Shown in pieces: positions 37,409 through 46,113 of a DNA stretch of 64,000 nucleotides (positions are counted from its first letter, which is position 1; every line of letters begins with the position of its first letter). Made by a program: the position numbers and the translations under genes. Source of the stretch: Nocardia amikacinitolerans NBRC 108937 (GTDB taxonomy: Bacteria; Actinomycetota; Actinomycetes; Mycobacteriales; Mycobacteriaceae); assembly GCF_001612615.1 (NCBI RefSeq), contig NZ_BDAU01000011.1:1-64000 (forward strand). Direction: 5' to 3'. Below the pieces are notes generated by a model. That model did not search any database. It saw only the letters and a program-made list of their open reading frames with translations, and was not told where the DNA came from.

Positions 37409-37627
37409 TCAGCTGTCGCGGGGACGTAGGGCGTCGGGCTTGTGTACCGCGTCGCGGTCGGACTTCTCGCTGCGCACCCGGTACTGCGGATCGTCCTCGG
37501 ACGCCCGGACCGTGCGCCCCGCCGCCTCGGTGTCGGAAGTGATCTTTTCCTCCACCGTGCCCTCGGCGGTGCTGCCGTGGCTGTTCCATTCGACCTTCTC
37601 GCCCTTGCGGAATTCGCGCTCACTCAT
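37409..37627 (-). CDS. DUF2945 (HVA1/TUDOR-like) small protein
   Basis: This 72-residue protein reads REFRKGEKVEWNSHGSTAEGTVEEKI and ends DPQYRVRSEKSDRDAVHKPDALRP, typical of DUF2945 (hypervirulence-associated protein Tudor-like domain). The function of the family is unknown. AAAGGC precedes ATG 37627. It lies between a fasciclin lipoprotein and the Imm5-like gene on the same strand. Confidence 0.82.
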   Translation of the reverse strand: MSEREFRKGEKVEWNSHGSTAEGTVEEKITSDTEAAGRTVRASEDDPQYRVRSEKSDRDAVHKPDALRPRDS

Positions 37628-37692
37628 CGGTCTGCCTTTCGCTCGATCGCGTGTGCCTGCGCACCGAGTCGACGCTGTGCGACGGCTGGTGG

Positions 37693-38352
37693 TCAGTTCG
37701 TCGGCGGCATCAGCACCTTGTCGATCAGGTACACCGTCGCGTTCGAGGTCTGAACCCCGCCGCAGAGCACCTCGGCGTCGGCGACCTGGATGTCGTCGCC
37801 GGATCGTGTCACGGTGACTTCGGCGCCCTGCACCGTCTTGTGGGTTCCCGCGACCTGGTCCGCGGCGAGCCGACCGGGCACAGCGTGGTAGGTCAGCACG
37901 GTCGTCAGCGCCTGCGCGTCGGTCTTCAACGATTCGATCGCCGCCGGATCCACCGCGGCGAACGCGTCGTCGACGGGGGCGAAGAGGGTGAACTCGCCGG
38001 AGTTGAGGGTGTCGACCAAATTGACCTGCGGGTTCAACTGCCCGGATACGGCGGCCGTCAGCGTGGTCAGCAACGGATTGTTCGACGCCGCCACCGCGGC
38101 CGGTTCTTGCGCCATGCCCTCGATGGATCCGGGCCCGGTCGGGACTTGCTCGGCGTACGCCGCACACCCCGGCCCGACCAATCCGGCGGCCGGGTCGCCG
38201 CTGGGCGCCGTTGTTCCCGGTGGTGCCGTCGTCTGCATGGCGGTGGTGGTCTGCTGCGCGGTCGGCGCCGAGTCCGTGTCGTCATCGGTGCAGGCCGCCG
38301 CGGCAGCGAAGGTCAGCAGGATTGTCGCCAATACGGCTTTCGTGTTGTTCAT
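37693..38352 (-). CDS. Fasciclin-domain lipoprotein (MPT83/MPT70 type)
   Basis: This 219-residue lipoprotein has a lipobox AAAAAC at the end of the signal, then a Thr/Pro linker. The FAS1 domain begins [46 protein letters not shown] and ends [17 protein letters not shown]. Two Cys in the mature part (GPGCAAY, VLCGGVQ) may form a disulphide, as in MPT70. FAS1 proteins mediate adhesion at the cell surface. ATG 38352 is preferred over GTG 38364. Confidence 0.88.
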   Translation of the reverse strand: MNNTKAVLATILLTFAAAAACTDDDTDSAPTAQQTTTAMQTTAPPGTTAPSGDPAAGLVGPGCAAYAEQVPTGPGSIEGMAQEPAAVAASNNPLLTTLTAAVSGQLNPQVNLVDTLNSGEFTLFAPVDDAFAAVDPAAIESLKTDAQALTTVLTYHAVPGRLAADQVAGTHKTVQGAEVTVTRSGDDIQVADAEVLCGGVQTSNATVYLIDKVLMPPTN

Positions 38353-38450
38353 GTCGTTCACCACTTGTCTCGGGCGGCTGGTCGCCGCGATCGCCGTCGA
38401 TTCGTTCCCCTCGTGTCCATCGCTTTTCTTTCAGACCAACCGTACCACTA

Positions 38451-38470
38451 AACGATGCACTAACGATGCA
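38451..38470. promoter_or_regulatory. Putative LitR operator AACGATGC-N5-CGATGCA (own promoter)
   Basis: A direct repeat of the CGATGC core with a 5-bp spacer (ACTAA) sits 38 bp upstream of the regulator start, between possible -35 and -10 (CATAAT) elements. The same arrangement is found on the opposite strand at 41006-41025. Confidence 0.55.
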
Positions 38471-38507
38471 TAATGAAGAAGGCGGTTCCTGTCAGCGAGG
38501 AGGGTTG

Positions 38508-39479
38508 GTGACTCCCAACGGTGCGATGCCCGGATTCGACCCGGCCGCGTCCGCGTCGTCCCCGACCGGCCGCGGGTTCCGAGCCCGAACGCAGGGTGGA
38601 CGGCACGAGCTCGTGCCCGCGGGCCCCGCTCCCGAGGTGCACGGGTACTCGGTCCGCGCGGTAGCCGACCGCCTCGGCATCCCGACCGCGACGCTGCGTA
38701 GCTGGAACCGCCGCTACGACATCGGCCCCGGCGGCCACGAGCCCGGAAAACATCGGCGCTACAGCGAATCCGATATCGCTGCACTGCAGCGGATGCTCGC
38801 GCTGGTCCGCGCGGGCGTGAGTCCGGCAGGCGCGGCGGCCGTGGTGGCCGGGCGGCGGCGAATCACGGCCGTGCGCGGGGATTGGCAGCCGCTGTCGACC
38901 GCAGCGTTCGCGCTCGACACCGAGGCGGTGTCGACGCTGCTCACCGCGCATCTGCTCGCGTACGGTGTGGTCGACACCTGGAACCTGTTGTGCCGCCCCG
39001 TCTTCGCTGCGATCGTCGCTCGGCAGCTCGCGGGCGAGGGCTGCGTCGACGTCGAACACCTGCTGTCGTGGTCGATCACCGCGGTCCTGCACAGCTATGT
39101 CCCACCCACCGCGCCGACGAAGGCCCAGGCCGCGGTGCTGGCATGCACGGGCGGTGAGACCCATGTACTCCCGCTGGAGACCCTGCGCGCCGCGCTCGCC
39201 GAGCGCGGCGTCCGCGCCTGGATGCTCGGCGCCGATGTGCCCACCGCGGCCCTCTCCGACGCCCTCGCGCGCACCGAGTGCCGCCCCGACGTGGTGCTCT
39301 GGTCGCAGCACGAGTCCACGGCGCTGACATCGGCGGTACGCGCCTGCGCGGCGGCGGGCGCCCGAGTGTTCGTCGGCGGACCGGGCTGGGACTCGGTCGT
39401 CCTTCCGGCCGAGGCGACTCCGGTGACCACGCTGGCCGACGCCGCCGATCGGATAGCCGGTCCTCGTGACCGACCATAA
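38508..39479 (+). CDS. MerR-B12 photoregulator (LitR/CarH type)
   Basis: This 323-residue protein has an N-terminal MerR HTH (YSVRAVADRLGIPTATLRSWNRRYDIGPGGHEPGKHRRYSESDIAALQRML). A helical middle domain follows, and then a B12-binding-like C-terminus (AVLACTGGETHVLPLETLRAALAERGVRAWMLGADVP ... VFVGGPGW). The expected D/ExHxxG cobalamin motif appears as ETHVLP, keeping the His but with Pro in the Gly position. Family members use adenosylcobalamin as a light sensor to repress carotenoid and photolyase genes. GTG 38508 follows GAGGAGGG; ATG 38466 would overlap the operator. Light response is inferred. Confidence 0.8.
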   Translation: MTPNGAMPGFDPAASASSPTGRGFRARTQGGRHELVPAGPAPEVHGYSVRAVADRLGIPTATLRSWNRRYDIGPGGHEPGKHRRYSESDIAALQRMLALVRAGVSPAGAAAVVAGRRRITAVRGDWQPLSTAAFALDTEAVSTLLTAHLLAYGVVDTWNLLCRPVFAAIVARQLAGEGCVDVEHLLSWSITAVLHSYVPPTAPTKAQAAVLACTGGETHVLPLETLRAALAERGVRAWMLGADVPTAALSDALARTECRPDVVLWSQHESTALTSAVRACAAAGARVFVGGPGWDSVVLPAEATPVTTLADAADRIAGPRDRP

Positions 39480-39482
39480 GCC

Positions 39483-40937
39483 TTATGCCGCTTCGGCTTT
39501 CGCGGTGATATTGCGGGCCATACCGCCGAACACGACGGCATGGAAGGGCGAGATCGAGTGCCAGTACGCATGTCCGGCCAGCCCCCGCGGCTCGAACACC
39601 GCGCACTGCCGGTAGCGCGCGCCGCCGTCGGGTGTCGGCGTGACGGACAGTTCGAGCCATGCCTGTCCGGGAAGCAGCATCTCCGCCCGCAGCCGGAGCA
39701 GCCGAGGGCGTTCCAGCGTCTCCACCCGCCACCAATCGAGGGCCTCACCCTGGTGGAGTTTGTGTGGATCCCGCCGTCCCCGACGGAGACCGACACCGCC
39801 CGCGAGTCGATCCAGCCATCCGCGAAGCGCCCACGCCAGCGGAAACGAGTACCAGCCGTGTTCGCCGCCGACCGACTCGATCACCGACCACAGGACCTCG
39901 GGATCCGCGGAAGTCGAGAGTTCGCGGACATCGCGGTACAGGGAGCCGCCCGACCAATCGGGGTCCGACGGCAGCGGATCCGACGGCGTCCGAGGGGGAC
40001 TGGCATCCGACCATCTGGTCGGAACGTCGAGGTCGCGAATTCTGGTGAGCGCCAACGAGACCGCCTCCCGGAACGGTATCGGTCCCGCCGGTGGGTCCGG
40101 GATGAGCCGCGCTATCGAGTGGTCGGTGCAGGCGACGTCGTTGATCAGCGATTCCATCAGGGGAACGGCGATCGCGCGCGGCACCGGTGTCACCAGGTTG
40201 ACCCACTGGCTCGAAAGCCAGGGAGTCAGGAGCGGCACCGGGATGATGATCCGGCGAGGCAGCTGCGTGACCTCGGCATAGGTCCGCATCATTTCTTCGT
40301 AGGTGACGACGTCCGGGCCTCCGATGTCGAAGGCGCCGGTCTGGTCCGGCGCCAGTTCCGCACCACGCACCAGGTAGTGGAGGACGTCGCGGACGGCGAT
40401 CGGTTGCACCCTGTTCCGCACCCACCGCGGAGTGACCATGACGGGCAGCCGCTCGCTGAGGTAGCGGAGGATTTCGAAGCTCGCGGAGCCGGATCCAATG
40501 ATCACACCGGCCCGCAGCACCAGTGTGGGGACGGGCGAGGCCAGGAAGATCCTGCCGACTTCGGCGCGGGAGGCGAGATGGCGTGAAAGGGCTTGTCCCG
40601 TCGGGGTGATGCCGCCGAGGTAGATGATGCGACTCACCCGCGCCGCCGCGGCCGCCGTGGCGACGCGAGTGGCGGCCGCGCGGTCGATCTCGCCGAAATC
40701 CGCTCGGTCGAGCGAGTGGACCAGGTAGTAGAGCACCTGCTGGTCGGCGACGCAGCGGTGAACGTCCTCGTCGTCGAGCACGTCGCCGCGGAGGATCTCG
40801 ACCCGATCGCGCCAGGGCGCGTCGGCGAGCTTGCCCGGGCTGCGCGCGACCACCCGGACGGAATGACCCGCTCGAAGAAGCTCGGGAACAAGGCGGCCGC
40901 CGATGTAGCCGGTCGCGCCGAATATCACGCATCGCAT
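39483..40937 (-). CDS. NAD(P)-binding SDR fused to DUF2867
   Basis: This 484-residue protein has an N-terminal extended SDR/NmrA-like domain (MRCVIFGATGYIGGRLVPELL; GGITPTGQALSRHLASR; GGPDVVTYEEMM). A C-terminal DUF2867 domain begins near LSTSADPEVLWSVIESVGGEHGWYSF and ends FEPRGLAGHAYWHSISPFHAVVFGGM. This architecture often sits beside LitR and photolyase genes in actinomycetes. ATG 40937 follows GAGGTG. A putative LitR site (41006-41025) lies 68 bp upstream. It converges with the regulator gene, 3 bp apart. The substrate is unknown; isoprenoid or quinone chemistry is conceivable. Confidence 0.82.
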   Translation of the reverse strand: MRCVIFGATGYIGGRLVPELLRAGHSVRVVARSPGKLADAPWRDRVEILRGDVLDDEDVHRCVADQQVLYYLVHSLDRADFGEIDRAAATRVATAAAAARVSRIIYLGGITPTGQALSRHLASRAEVGRIFLASPVPTLVLRAGVIIGSGSASFEILRYLSERLPVMVTPRWVRNRVQPIAVRDVLHYLVRGAELAPDQTGAFDIGGPDVVTYEEMMRTYAEVTQLPRRIIIPVPLLTPWLSSQWVNLVTPVPRAIAVPLMESLINDVACTDHSIARLIPDPPAGPIPFREAVSLALTRIRDLDVPTRWSDASPPRTPSDPLPSDPDWSGGSLYRDVRELSTSADPEVLWSVIESVGGEHGWYSFPLAWALRGWLDRLAGGVGLRRGRRDPHKLHQGEALDWWRVETLERPRLLRLRAEMLLPGQAWLELSVTPTPDGGARYRQCAVFEPRGLAGHAYWHSISPFHAVVFGGMARNITAKAEAA

Positions 40938-41005
40938 GTCCGCACCTCGCGTCGCCGGAGTGCACCGCTTGTGCGTCGAGTGCCTCGCTCGCAGCAAGCT
41001 AGTGT

Positions 41006-41025
41006 TGCATCGAAATCGCATCGTT
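41006..41025. promoter_or_regulatory. Putative LitR operator upstream of the SDR-DUF2867 gene
   Basis: On the minus strand this reads AACGATGC-GATTT-CGATGCA, the same arms and 5-bp spacing as at 38451-38470. Two such sites flanking a regulator and its neighbour support shared control. Confidence 0.55.
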
Positions 41026-41177
41026 CAGCGTACGCCTGGCAGAGACGCATCGGAAGATCGGCGGAGGGCGAGGTCTTCCCGGCTGCCCCCGATGCCATTG
41101 GCCGGAACGGTCGTGGGACACGTCGAAGCAGCCATCGCCGACGGCGTGGGTGAACGCTGGGGCGAGCCTGTCGCTCC

Positions 41178-42305
41178 CTACTGCGGACGCAGGACCAGCA
41201 CGGTGATTTCGCTCGGTGCGAAGACCCGCAGTTGCGGTCCCCAGAAGCCGGTTCCGCGGCTGGTGTAGAGCTGGGTGTCGCCGTGGCGGCTCAGTCCGGC
41301 GACGACGGGCTGCTCGAGCCGGACGAGATAGTGGAAGGGCCAGATCTGGCCGCCGTGGGTGTGGCCGGAGATCTGGAGTGCGACACCGGCGGCCACCGCG
41401 TCGGTGATCTGCTTGGGTTGGTGGGCGAGTAGGACGACCGGCGCGTCGGGGGCCGCACCGGCGAGCGCGGTGGGAAGGTCCGGGCCGTGGCCGGTCAAGC
41501 CGACGCCGGTCGGGTCGTCGATGCCTGCGATGACCAAATGATCGTCGCCGCGGCGCACCGTCACATGCTGGTTGCGCAGCGGTTGCCAACCCAGTGAGCT
41601 CATGTGGTCGATCCAGCCTGGCGCGTCGCCGAAGTACTCGTGGTTGCCGGTGATGTAGAACCGGCCGAGCTCGGCCTCGACCTTGCCGAGCGGATCGACT
41701 TGCGCGTGCCGCTTCGCCACCGAGCCGTCCGCGAGATCGCCCGCGTGGCAAGCGATATCGGGACGTTGCGCGTTGACCACTTCGACGACGCGCTCCGACC
41801 AGCGCAGTCGATCGAGCGCGGCGAAATGGGTGTCGGTGACGACCACCAGACGCAGGCCGTCCAGTGCCGAACCGAGTCCCGGGATGGTTACCTCCAGGGT
41901 GCGAACCCGCGGCACCCGCCGCGCTTCGACCACGCCCCACACCGTGAGCACGGTGGAGGCCGCGAGCACGCCCGCGGCCACGATCCGGGAGCGAGCCGGA
42001 TCGTCGACACCGGCAACGGCGAGCCCGAGGCGCGCGAGGTTGCCGAGGACCGACCAGCTGAACACCACCCACAGCACGCCGAGCAGCGTGTCGCCGACGA
42101 TCGAGGCGGCATCCGACTGCGCGGGTCCGTGGCCGAGATACATCGCCGCGGGCAGACAGCAGAACGCCAGCGCGAACAGCGCCGAGCCGAGCCAGAACAG
42201 CGAGCCGGCTCCCTGGGTCGGTGCGGCGACCAAAGTCCACCACGGCAGCGAGATCAGCAGGGCAGGAACAGCCAGGAACAGGACCAGGCGGGGTACATAC
42301 TTCAA
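41178..42305 (-). CDS. Membrane-anchored metallophosphoesterase
   Basis: This 375-residue protein has four N-terminal membrane segments (within residues 1-135). A calcineurin-like phosphoesterase domain follows: VVTDTHFAALDR, HAGDLADG, FYITGNHEYFGD, LLAHQPKQ and ISGHTHGGQIWPF supply the bimetal ligands. It resembles YkuE/YaeI-type enzymes that hydrolyse phospholipid headgroups or UDP-linked lipids. The active site probably faces outward or lies at the membrane surface. It appears monocistronic. Confidence 0.87.
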   Translation of the reverse strand: MKYVPRLVLFLAVPALLISLPWWTLVAAPTQGAGSLFWLGSALFALAFCCLPAAMYLGHGPAQSDAASIVGDTLLGVLWVVFSWSVLGNLARLGLAVAGVDDPARSRIVAAGVLAASTVLTVWGVVEARRVPRVRTLEVTIPGLGSALDGLRLVVVTDTHFAALDRLRWSERVVEVVNAQRPDIACHAGDLADGSVAKRHAQVDPLGKVEAELGRFYITGNHEYFGDAPGWIDHMSSLGWQPLRNQHVTVRRGDDHLVIAGIDDPTGVGLTGHGPDLPTALAGAAPDAPVVLLAHQPKQITDAVAAGVALQISGHTHGGQIWPFHYLVRLEQPVVAGLSRHGDTQLYTSRGTGFWGPQLRVFAPSEITVLVLRPQ

Positions 42306-42385
42306 GAGGGTTCGTCCTCGCGCGCGGTTGGAGCGCGCGGTCCCTCTCCCGGCGCCATGAACACTTCCGACGATAGCAGCGGGAG

Positions 42386-43621
42386 TTACACGCCGAGGCG
42401 CTCGGCGGCGACGGCGAGATCTTTGTCACCGCGACCCGATAGGCACAGTACGACGACGGAATCCTCGACAATCTCCCCACCGTCGGCCATTTCCAGCAGA
42501 TGCCCGACGGCATGCGCCGATTCGAGCGCTGCGAGGATGCCTTCGGTACGACTGAGCGCCCGCATACCGCGCAGTGCGACAGCGTCGGTGGCCGCGCGAT
42601 AGCTCACGCGGCCAGTGTCTTTCAGATGGCTGAGTTCGGGGCCGACGCCCGGATAGTCGAGTCCGGCCGCGATGCTGTGGGTCCGCGCGATCTGGCCGTC
42701 CTCGTCCTGCAGCAGATAGCTGTAGGAGCCGTCGATCTCACCGGGGCTGCCCATGCTCAGTGTCGCCGCGTGCGCGCCGGTGTCGACACCGAGTCCGGCC
42801 GCCTCGACGCCGATCAGCCGCACCCGCGGATCGTCGGTGAACGGGTGGAAGAGGCCGATGGCGTTGCTGCCGCCGCCCACACAGGCGAGAACACAATCGG
42901 GCAGTCGGCCTTCCGCGCGCAGGATCTGGTCCCTGGTCTCGGCTCCGATCACCGTCTGGAAGTCCCGCACGATTCGCGGGTACGGCGCGGGACCGGCCGC
43001 GGTGCCGAACAAGTAGTGCGTGGTGTCCAGATTCGCCACCCAATCGCGGACCGACTCGCTGATGGCCTCCTTCAGCCTGCGCGATCCGCTGTCGACCGGC
43101 CGCACCTCGGCGCCGAGCAGATGCATCCGCGTCACGTTCGACTCCTGGCGCCGCACGTCGTCGGCCCCCATGTAGACCACGCAGGTCAGGCCGAGCATCG
43201 CGCACACCGTGGCCACGGCAACGCCGTGCTGACCCGCACCGGTCTCGGCGACGATCCGTCGCTTGCCCATTCGCCGCGCCAGCATCGCCTGCCCAAGCGC
43301 ATTGTTGATCTTGTGAGCGCCGGTGTGGGCCATGTCTTCGCGCTTGAGGTAGACCCGCACGCCCGGCACACTCAGCAACTCTGCGAACCGCCGCACCCCA
43401 TGCAGCAGGGTCGGCCGGCCGACGCGGTCGCGCAACAGTTCCCGGTACTCCGCCTCGAAGCTCGAATCGGCCTGCGCCAGAACGTAGGCGGCCTCGAGAT
43501 CCAGCAGCGCGGCCATCAATCCTTCGGGCACGAACCGGCCGCCGAACGCACCGAATCGTCCGCGCTCGTCGGGAAACATCTCGTGCCGGACACCGCTCGC
43601 CGCCACGTCGTGATCAATCAT
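42386..43621 (-). CDS. trpB: Tryptophan synthase beta chain-like protein (orphan)
   Basis: This protein of about 411 residues carries all TrpB signatures. These are FGAFGGRFVPEGLM, YLKREDMAHTGAHKINNALGQ with the PLP Lys, ETGAGQHGVA, the phosphate loop GGGSNAIGLFHPF, and YPGVGPELSHL. It condenses indole with serine. No trpA, trpC or other trp gene is near, so it is probably a second copy outside the main trp operon. It could serve specialised metabolism or indole salvage. The start could be ATG 43621 or GTG 43648; neither has an RBS. A pair of inverted AGTCTGTT/AACAGACT elements lies upstream (43663-43722). Confidence 0.85.
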   Translation of the reverse strand: MIDHDVAASGVRHEMFPDERGRFGAFGGRFVPEGLMAALLDLEAAYVLAQADSSFEAEYRELLRDRVGRPTLLHGVRRFAELLSVPGVRVYLKREDMAHTGAHKINNALGQAMLARRMGKRRIVAETGAGQHGVAVATVCAMLGLTCVVYMGADDVRRQESNVTRMHLLGAEVRPVDSGSRRLKEAISESVRDWVANLDTTHYLFGTAAGPAPYPRIVRDFQTVIGAETRDQILRAEGRLPDCVLACVGGGSNAIGLFHPFTDDPRVRLIGVEAAGLGVDTGAHAATLSMGSPGEIDGSYSYLLQDEDGQIARTHSIAAGLDYPGVGPELSHLKDTGRVSYRAATDAVALRGMRALSRTEGILAALESAHAVGHLLEMADGGEIVEDSVVVLCLSGRGDKDLAVAAERLGV

Positions 43622-43770
43622 CGTCAACACCAACGCTTTCACCGCCACAGATCCGACGGTTCAGTCTGTTCCGCTCGCACTAGCGCAATCCCACAGACCG
43701 GCAACAAATGAGTTAACAGACTTGATCTTTCGGTTGGTTCGGATCAGTGGGAAGTGGGTGGTGCACTGGC

Positions 43771-44466
43771 TCAGCGGGGATGATCCGATCCCAGATCTTG
43801 GCGTGCGCGTTCGGCGATCTCGTCGACGCTGGTGTCGTTCAGGAACTTGTCGATCGCCGAGATGCCCGCGGTGGCCACCCGGCGCCACTCGTCGTCCGTG
43901 AGTGCATCGGGGGATCGGTTGAGGTGGTCGCCGACGGCCGACAGCGAGGAGGGGCGGGGTTCGGTCACGAGTTCTCGCAGCGCGCGGTCTCGGCGGGCGA
44001 GGATCGGGCCCAGCTCGCTGCCCACGATCCGTACCGCGGCTTCCGCGCGCATGTGCGATTGCAGTGGTTCCTGGAGTTTGCTCAGTTCCGACGCGATCGC
44101 GGTCCGGTCCGGCGGATCGGTGGCAAGGACGGTCCGGATCCGATTCAGCTGGGCCGCGACGTCCATAACGGACGCGACATAGGCCACGTACGCTTCGCGG
44201 CGATCCTTCCGAATCGCTTGCTCCGCGGTGAGGCGCTCCTGTCGATTCATTTCCGTGCTGCTCACGTGGGTCGATGCCCACGCGGAGATGCCGGCCGAGA
44301 TCACCGCCGCCGCGACCGCGGTGACGAGGGCGTACCGCCCGTTTCGTGTCGCCGTTCGCAGATCGCGGTGCAATGCCGCCAAATCGGTCGATGACGCCGA
44401 GGCCGAAGGTGCGGCAGGCTCGGCAGGCTCTCGGTGCCGCTCCGGCGTAGACGGCTGCTCCTCCAT
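43771..44466 (-). CDS. Single-pass membrane protein, unknown
   Basis: This 231-residue protein has an N-terminal Pro/Ser/Glu-rich cytosolic part and one membrane segment (YALVTAVAAAVISAGISAWAS, about residues 45-65). A long helical coiled region (RQERLTAEQAIRKDRREAYVAYVASVMDVAAQLNRIRTVL) follows. Proteins of this shape are frequent and unnamed in Nocardia. No catalytic residues are seen. Confidence 0.6.
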   Translation of the reverse strand: MEEQPSTPERHREPAEPAAPSASASSTDLAALHRDLRTATRNGRYALVTAVAAAVISAGISAWASTHVSSTEMNRQERLTAEQAIRKDRREAYVAYVASVMDVAAQLNRIRTVLATDPPDRTAIASELSKLQEPLQSHMRAEAAVRIVGSELGPILARRDRALRELVTEPRPSSLSAVGDHLNRSPDALTDDEWRRVATAGISAIDKFLNDTSVDEIAERARQDLGSDHPR

Positions 44467-44553
44467 GAGGTCAAGCTACGTCGCGCGAGGCCGTCGAAGG
44501 GGCAGCCACGCCACCCGAGTCGTTCGCGATCTGAATGCCGACTGGCTGAACCG

Positions 44554-44586
44554 GCGGTTGCCGAGGTCGATCCCCTCGGCAACCGC
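44554..44586 (-). terminator. Hairpin after the copper-type MFS gene
   Basis: Perfect 13-base arms GCGGTTGCCGAGG (44554-44566) and CCTCGGCAACCGC (44574-44586) with a 7-base loop lie 15 bp beyond the MFS stop on the minus strand. Confidence 0.7.
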
Positions 44587-44601
44587 TGGCGCATACCGTC
44601 G

Positions 44602-45990
44602 CTAGGCCGCGGTGGCTGATACGAGCTGACGCTCCGAAGGGGTCGGCCAGCGGCGGTGTTCGGCGTCGATGACGTAGGCGTGGGTGTGCCGGTAGAAGCG
44701 GTCGTCCACGCGCACGGCATCGGCCAGCCGGTCCGGGGCGATGGTGCCGACTTCGTGCAGGTGAGTCAACTCCTCCGGGTCGTGGCGCGGCCACATGCGC
44801 AGCGCCGCAGTGATTCCCGCACCGGCGAGCGCGGCCAACGTGATCCAGGTGGTCGTGAAACCGGCGGCGGTCGTCAGCCAGCCGGCGATCGGATAGGTGA
44901 TCAACCAGGCGAGGTGCGACAGCGAGAACTGAGCGGCGAACAGCGCGGGCCGATCGGCAGGGCTCGACGAGCGCCGCAGCACCTGACCGGTCGGGGTGAG
45001 CACCGCCGCGGTGCCCGCGCCCACGGTGGCCCACACCGCGATCGCGGCTCCCCACCGCCAGTCACCCGCGGTCGCCAGCGACAGGGTGATGGCCGCACCG
45101 AGTCCGGCGATCAGCGTGGCCGCACCCGCCAGCATGACCGGCCGCGCGCCGAGGCGATCGAGAACGCGGGGGAGCGACAGTGCGACGAGCATGGTGCCGA
45201 ACCCGTTGGCCGCCAACAACAGTGCCACGCCGGACTGGGTGCCACCCAGGGTGTCGCGAACGTAGTTGACGGTATTGACCATGATCACCGATCCGGCGGC
45301 GGCGACCACGAGATTCAGCCCGAGCAGCCCGCGCAGCCGCGGTGTCGCGGCGAAGATCCGTATGCCCAGCGTGATTCGTTCCCGGAACGAGCCTTCGGTG
45401 GCGGCGGTCGCGTTCGGGATCCTGGTCGTGATCACCAGCACCGCCGAGACGACGAATCCGATTGCGGTACCGACGAACAGCCAGTGGAAGCTGATCAGAG
45501 CCAGCGCGGCCGCGGCCAGCATCGGGCTGAGCAGGGTCTCCATGGTGGCGGCCAGTTGGGCGGCCGAGAGCGCCCGGGTGTATTCGCGTTCGTCGGGCAG
45601 GATGTCGGGGATGACCGCCTGGTAGGTCGGGGTGAACGCCGCCGAGGCGGTTTGCAGTAGCGCGATCAGCGCGTAGATGTGCCAGATCTGGTCGATGAAG
45701 GGCAGTGCCAGCACGACAGCGGCACGAATGACGTTGAGCCCGACCAGAAACGAGCGACGGGGGAACCGGTCGGCGTAGGCGGCCACCAGGGGCGCGACCG
45801 TTACGTAGACCACCATCTTGATCGTCAGCGCCGTGCCGAGAACGGCGGCCGCGTCGCCCGCCGCGAGCTCGTAGGCGAGCAGGCCGAGAGCGACCGTGGT
45901 CAGTCCGGTACCGAACAGGGCCGACACCTGAGCGGTGAACAGCCGCAGATAGTCGTGGTTGCCGAACAGCGAGGTCATCGTGGAACGCAT
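44602..45990 (-). CDS. MFS transporter with histidine-containing C-terminal tail
   Basis: This 462-residue MFS permease has about 12 membrane segments (first: LRLFTAQVSALFGTGLTTVALGLLAYEL; loop AYADRFPRRSFLV). The C-terminal tail contains five His (ELTHLHEV, RFYRHTHAYVIDAEHRRW), suggesting metal sensing or binding. ATG 45990 follows AGGAAG; the upstream GTG lacks spacing. It is downstream of a His-rich protein gene with a CsoR/RicR-like box, so it probably exports or handles copper or a copper complex. Direct evidence for copper is only the box. Confidence 0.8.
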   Translation of the reverse strand: MRSTMTSLFGNHDYLRLFTAQVSALFGTGLTTVALGLLAYELAAGDAAAVLGTALTIKMVVYVTVAPLVAAYADRFPRRSFLVGLNVIRAAVVLALPFIDQIWHIYALIALLQTASAAFTPTYQAVIPDILPDEREYTRALSAAQLAATMETLLSPMLAAAALALISFHWLFVGTAIGFVVSAVLVITTRIPNATAATEGSFRERITLGIRIFAATPRLRGLLGLNLVVAAAGSVIMVNTVNYVRDTLGGTQSGVALLLAANGFGTMLVALSLPRVLDRLGARPVMLAGAATLIAGLGAAITLSLATAGDWRWGAAIAVWATVGAGTAAVLTPTGQVLRRSSSPADRPALFAAQFSLSHLAWLITYPIAGWLTTAAGFTTTWITLAALAGAGITAALRMWPRHDPEELTHLHEVGTIAPDRLADAVRVDDRFYRHTHAYVIDAEHRRWPTPSERQLVSATAA

Positions 45991-46113
45991 CGAAAACACT
46001 TCCTAGGGATCGAATTCGGGGTGGATCACGGGTTCGTCGACAGCGGCACTCGCACACGTCGGACTCCTCTCGTAAACAGGCGAGACTTTCGCCCGCTCAT
46101 CGACTTTCGATGC

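Noticed and set aside
36806..37627. Imm5-like protein and DUF2945 as part of a contact-toxin locus.
   Set aside because: No polymorphic toxin, WXG100 or secretion gene is nearby.
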